A stretch of 64,000 nt of DNA. Origin: Bin87 sp965204685. Its GTDB lineage: Bacteria; Chloroflexota; Dehalococcoidia; Lucifugimonadales; UBA3495. Of the stretch, positions 61,101 to 64,000 are shown in pieces (position 1 is the stretch's first letter; each line of letters begins with the position of its first letter). The DNA is taken from the NCBI GenBank assembly GCA_965204685.1, contig OZ242004.1, positions 2,976,001 through 3,040,000 of the forward strand, read 5' to 3'. Below the pieces are notes generated by a model, which did no database searches, was not told where the DNA came from, and saw only the letters and a program-made list of their open reading frames with translations. The translations under genes were made by a program, and so were the position numbers.

Positions 61101-63375
61101 GCAGGCCGCACTCGTCCATTTTCAGCTCGGGGCCCACCACGATCACGGAGCGGCCGGAGTAGTCCACCCGCTTGCCCAGCAGGTTCTGCCGGAACCGGCC
61201 CTGCTTGCCCTTGAGAAGGTCGCTCAGGGACTTGAGAGCGTGATCTCGCTTGCCCTTGACGGCCTTGCCCTGCCGGCCGTTGTCGATCAGCGAGTCGACG
61301 GCTTCCTGCAGCATCCGCTTTTCGTTCCGGATCATCAGACCCGGGGCGCGCATGCTGGCGAAACGCTTGAGCCGGTGGTTGCGGGAGAGCACCCGGCGGT
61401 ACAGGTCATTCAGGTCGCTGGTGGCAAACCGGCCGCCATCCAACTGGACCATGGGCCGCAGTTCCGGCGGGAGCACCGGCAGCACGGTCATGATCATGTC
61501 CTGCATCCGGTTTTCGCTGCGCCGGAAGGTTTCCAGCAGGCGCATGCGCTTGCCGGCCTTGGTGCGGATTTGCGAGGAGGTGGCCCGCATTTCCAGTTCG
61601 GTGTAATACCGCTCCTGGTCCAGGTCCAGATCCAGCAGCTTCAGAAATTCCAGAATCGGCTCGGCGCCCATTTCGGCGTCAAAAGCCTCGCCCCAGAAGG
61701 GCTTCAACCGGTCGTAACGGCTGGTGGAAAGGGTGGTCAGGTGCAGGCCCGGCGAGCCGCTGCGGGCGATGTAGAACTCGTCCGGCAGTTCGGTCTCGTT
61801 CCGCGCTGCGGCCGGCAATTTCAACTCGTCCCACAGCCAGTCCACGTCCATGCTGCGCGGCCGCTGGGACGGGTCCCAACGGAGCCACCGCATGGCCTGG
61901 ATCAAGTCAACGGCTTCCTTGCGCCGCTCGGAGACGGCGCGCAGGAGATAATCATCGACGACGCCGATCAAGTCGCGGAGCACCGGCAATTGCCGCCGCC
62001 ACAGCGAGATTTCCTTTTGCTGATCCTCCGGCGTGATGTCGGTTTGGATGAACTCGATGCGGTCTTCCAATTCGCCGATCACTTTCATGTCGACGCTGTC
62101 GGCCTGCAAACGGTCCAGCAGCGCGTTGAATGCCGGCAGGTTCCAGCCACGTCCTTCAGGGTTGTCGTCCGAGCGGCGGTAGTTCCAGCTGCGGACCGCT
62201 TCTTCGACGGTAGACAAAGCGTGCTCGATCTCCGCCAGGTCGTCCGACAACGGCTGCTGTGCGGTCGGCCCGAAGGATGCTGAACCGACGCCGGTCACCG
62301 CGGCTGCTACGCCGCTGACGGCAGGCACTAACGCTTCTTCGTAGATGACAGCAATGTCATCACGCAGGCGTTCCACGGCGTCAACCAGGTCGTCCTGCAA
62401 CTCCTCGCTGGGTTCACCCTTCCACGCATTGAAGGCGTCAATCACGGCCCGGGCGTGCGCGGATTGCTGTTCCAACGCATCCACGATGGGCACGCTGCCG
62501 TGGTGAAGGCCAGAGATCGCCACCGCGACCTGGTCGCCCTCGATCGCGGCCAGGGCCAGCTTGTCGGGGGAGTCGATAACCCCTTCGGCCAACAGCAACT
62601 GGCCGACTGCGTAAGTTGCCCGTTCGGCCTTAGTCCCTTCCGCCGCCAGAGCCAGTAAGGATTCCAACTCTGCGATGAAGTCTCCATCCTCCGGATCCGA
62701 AACGCCGGACAGGTGGTCCAGGGCGGCATTGGCTGCGGCGACTACCTGCGGCAGGGTTTGCGACGGGGCGGTGATAATCGTCACGGCCTCGTGCAGGCTG
62801 CCTTCCAGCGCCCAATCGCCGACACGGTCCCAGATGCGTTGCCATGCGCCGTAGGCGACGGCCAGAGGCCCTTCATGCAGTTCGTCGACTTCCCTGCTGT
62901 GCCGCTCCAGTTGCTCACGCATCAGGTCGATATCGACCTGGTTGATCACGTAAGCCGAGTAATAGAGAACTCGGGTGAGGTCGGACAGCTTCAGGTCGAG
63001 CGCCAGGCTCATCACGCTGGGCGTGTTTTTCACGAACCAGATGTTGGCCACCGGCGCGGCGAGGGCGATGTGTCCCAGCCGCTGGCGCCGAACGTTTGCC
63101 CGCGTGACCTCAACGCCACAGCGGTCGCACACGACGCCCTTGTACTTCTGGCGCTTGTACTTGCCGCACTGGCATTCCCAGTCCTTGGTGGGGCCGAAGA
63201 TTCGCTCACAGAACAGGCCGTCCTTTTCAGGCCGCTGCGTGCGGTAGTTGATGGTTTCGCCCTTCTGGACCTCGCCGGACGACCACCCGGTGATCTGCTC
63301 GGGCGAGGCGATGGAAATGCGTATTGCGTTGAAATCGGATGAAGTGGCTTCGCGGTTGTCCAGCATCCTGACCAT
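58168..63375 (-). CDS. rpoC: RNA polymerase beta' subunit
   Basis: Catalytic beta' subunit of RNA polymerase, 1735 residues, longer than most (about 1200-1400). ECQCGKYKRQKYKGVVCDRC (residues 68-87) is zinc site 1. FNADFDGDQMAVH holds the catalytic Mg triad near residue 848. PLTCQTRRGICQMCYG near 1250 is zinc site 2. The trigger-loop/bridge-helix blocks (LMSDPEGRIIERPVKSSFRE, STHGARKGLTDTA) are present. An extended helical insert lies between about residues 150 and 540, where Chloroflexi and related phyla carry extra sequence. Starts three bases after rpoB. Confidence 0.97.
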   Translation of the reverse strand: MVRMLDNREATSSDFNAIRISIASPEQITGWSSGEVQKGETINYRTQRPEKDGLFCERIFGPTKDWECQCGKYKRQKYKGVVCDRCGVEVTRANVRRQRLGHIALAAPVANIWFVKNTPSVMSLALDLKLSDLTRVLYYSAYVINQVDIDLMREQLERHSREVDELHEGPLAVAYGAWQRIWDRVGDWALEGSLHEAVTIITAPSQTLPQVVAAANAALDHLSGVSDPEDGDFIAELESLLALAAEGTKAERATYAVGQLLLAEGVIDSPDKLALAAIEGDQVAVAISGLHHGSVPIVDALEQQSAHARAVIDAFNAWKGEPSEELQDDLVDAVERLRDDIAVIYEEALVPAVSGVAAAVTGVGSASFGPTAQQPLSDDLAEIEHALSTVEEAVRSWNYRRSDDNPEGRGWNLPAFNALLDRLQADSVDMKVIGELEDRIEFIQTDITPEDQQKEISLWRRQLPVLRDLIGVVDDYLLRAVSERRKEAVDLIQAMRWLRWDPSQRPRSMDVDWLWDELKLPAAARNETELPDEFYIARSGSPGLHLTTLSTSRYDRLKPFWGEAFDAEMGAEPILEFLKLLDLDLDQERYYTELEMRATSSQIRTKAGKRMRLLETFRRSENRMQDMIMTVLPVLPPELRPMVQLDGGRFATSDLNDLYRRVLSRNHRLKRFASMRAPGLMIRNEKRMLQEAVDSLIDNGRQGKAVKGKRDHALKSLSDLLKGKQGRFRQNLLGKRVDYSGRSVIVVGPELKMDECGLPKRMALELFKPFVMHRLVLNALAPNIKAAKRMVERSSPEVWHILEDVIKDRPVMLNRAPTLHRLGIQAFKPVLIEGSAIQLHPLVCSAFNADFDGDQMAVHVPLSAMAVHETGSVMLSTNNMLSPASGDPLVAPTLDMVMGCYYLTELVPDAKGAGGVFYDIDEARIAYSDGQLDLRAPITVLKVAGVEGKIDETTMGRLIFNETIPDALGYKNQLMDRGAIKDLTSELYRNLSNEETAIALDSIKEMGFYYATKSGITIAINDIQVSERKRDILDSAGQKVAEHEDNFMMGMMTEEEKYERIIDTWTQASDDMQQVVEAEMANYGGVAVMAKSGAKGNISQIKQMAGMRGLMSDPEGRIIERPVKSSFREGLTALEYFISTHGARKGLTDTALRTADSGYLTRRLVDVSQEVIVQESDCEFAEPFYVEPRPNDPTLSNLPERIVGRMAGDVIADPVSGEIIVDRNEMIDEELATKIRDAGIDRVPVRSPLTCQTRRGICQMCYGRLPATGQLVEIGQAVGVIAAQSIGEPGTQLTMRTFHTGGIAGSDITTGLPRVQELFEVRPPKGAGVLTHIDGAISIEEDPNGSRRIRVTYDEEERHDYALPPGAIRLVERGEPVEEGKLLAVVLNTDSSPATDGEGESSTALANTDVMNEIRSDFQGEAEVSADGVTVVWREEESRVYDVSSQMTLKVTDGQQVMAGDALVDGPLDLRELLDIRGLEGLQHYLVDEVQEVYRSQGVSIHDKHIEVILRQMLRRVQVETAGDTEFIPGDVVDKFRFQDQNAQVLAEGGEPSTAKTLLLGVSKAALTTDSFLSKASFQETTKVLTMAAVASDRDWLRGLKENVIIGRLIPARLDSLLEAENDFALREVMDDFAGELAPSWLSGDGDIPEEFAGLDGADELIDEELIAGQALSQFAGTSIGDAGFQIRTAEEEDELVRRAQSLTDNDSEIDREVELTASRIFSPFEEEDEDIPRL

Positions 63376-63378
63376 AAT

Positions 63379-64000
63379 CTAGTTGACCTCCGCGGTGAAG
63401 AGATAGTCGTCTTCGCCAGGCAGCCCCAAGCTCCCGTCTTCCTGCTCCTCTTCGTCCTCCAGTCTCACGTTCAGCCCCAGACTCTGGAGCTCTTTGAGCA
63501 AGACGTTGAAGGATTCCGGGATGCCGGGTTGGGTGATGGGGTTGCCCTTGACGATGGATTCGTAGGTATTTACCCGACCGGTTACGTCGTCGGATTTGAT
63601 TGTCAGCACCTCCTGGAGGTTGTGCGCGGCCGAATAGGCTTCCAGGGCCCAGACCTCCATCTCACCGAAGCGTTGGCCGCCGAACTGGGCCTTACCGCCC
63701 AGGGGCTGCTGGGTGATCATCGAGTACGGGCCGGTGGACCTGGCGTGGATTTTGTCCTCAACCAGGTGGATCAATTTCAGCATGTAGATGCTGCCGACGG
63801 CGACCGGCTGGTCGAAAGCCTCGCCCGACCTGCCGTCGTACAGTTGGAACTTGGCAAACGTGGGTGGCGAGATCAGCTTGTCGCGGTGTACGTCCAGCGC
63901 CATCTGGTGGAGTTCAGCCAGGCTAAGCCCGTCGGGGTTCTCGCCGGCCACGTCCCTGAGCCAGAGGTAGAGACATGCCTCGCGCGCCTTGCCGTGCTGG
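63379..64000 (-). CDS. rpoB: RNA polymerase beta subunit, C-terminal part (cut by window edge)
   Basis: C-terminal part of RpoB. SIYMLKLIHLVEDKIHARST, GPYSMITQQPLGGKAQFGGQ, RFGEMEVWALEAYSAAHNLQ and LTIKSDDVTGRVNTYE are the clamp-facing end of the subunit. The last block ESFNVLLKELQSLGLNVR is followed by an acidic tail. The frame is open to base 63999, so most of the gene lies beyond the window. Next to rpoC as usual. Confidence 0.97.
   Translation of the reverse strand, partial: QHGKAREACLYLWLRDVAGENPDGLSLAELHQMALDVHRDKLISPPTFAKFQLYDGRSGEAFDQPVAVGSIYMLKLIHLVEDKIHARSTGPYSMITQQPLGGKAQFGGQRFGEMEVWALEAYSAAHNLQEVLTIKSDDVTGRVNTYESIVKGNPITQPGIPESFNVLLKELQSLGLNVRLEDEEEQEDGSLGLPGEDDYLFTAEVN

Noticed and set aside
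59953..62283. 776-codon open frame antisense to rpoC
   Set aside because: It is a GC-rich shadow of rpoC, with low-complexity, Val/His/Gly-rich content and no motifs. rpoC is certain on the other strand.

Overview
The window is GC-rich, densely packed bacterial chromosome. Its gene set points to Chloroflexota, most likely a SAR202/Dehalococcoidia-like lineage: a complete SUF iron-sulfur operon, several DinB-fold proteins, LLM flavin enzymes, a GMC oxidoreductase, PAC2, DUF1802 and PaREP1/HEPN-like genes, and an unusually long RpoC. This is inference from gene content; the window holds no rRNA or tRNA. Both ends are cut inside genes (pyrG on the left, rpoB on the right).

Layout. 1-5.8 kb: pyrG, sucCD, an alpha/beta hydrolase, ferritin, DinB, and a lipoprotein with three repeats. 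5.8-12.6 kb: minus-strand suf operon in the order sufB-sufC-[two non-suf genes]-sufD-sufS-sufU-sufU, with a good promoter ahead of sufB. 13-15.8 kb: DUF6226, TatD, Tag-like glycosylase, DUF1802. 15.9-32.3 kb: an accessory region. It holds an RHH/PIN toxin-antitoxin pair, an AIPR (abortive-infection) gene with a small partner, a tandemly duplicated two-gene module of unknown function, a retropepsin-like and a transglutaminase-like protein, etfBA, a BrnT/CopG pair, a VapB with a decayed VapC, a nuclease-methylase, and a HerA-type ATPase with a HAS-barrel partner. panC lies among these genes. 32.4-37.5 kb: a Fur/Zur regulator behind a consensus promoter, followed by a Zn/Mn ABC importer and a His-tailed MFS protein. 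37.6-51.3 kb: metabolic genes (cupin, HAD, VOC, PAC2, GMC, LLM, MFS), a coiled-coil repeat protein, and a glutaredoxin-DinB fusion that appears to be a selenoprotein. 51.6-64 kb: oppDF, mtaB, an Fe-ADH-like protein, pyrD, rpoC and rpoB.

How the genes work together. The suf genes build and transfer Fe-S clusters, needed for example by the radical-SAM methylthiotransferase MtaB. Ferritin and the Fur/ABC cluster handle metals. etfAB, LLM, GMC and aldo-keto genes suggest oxidative catabolism of organic compounds. The 15.9-32.3 kb region looks like a defence and stress island.

Main discoveries. (1) An in-frame TGA replaces the first Cys of the CxxC of a glutaredoxin-DinB fusion and is followed by a SECIS-like hairpin. 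(2) A paired A-B module next to AIPR is duplicated in tandem, with identical 5' ends and diverged bodies. (3) Two small genes, one HEPN-like and one with paired cysteines, are translationally integrated inside the suf operon.
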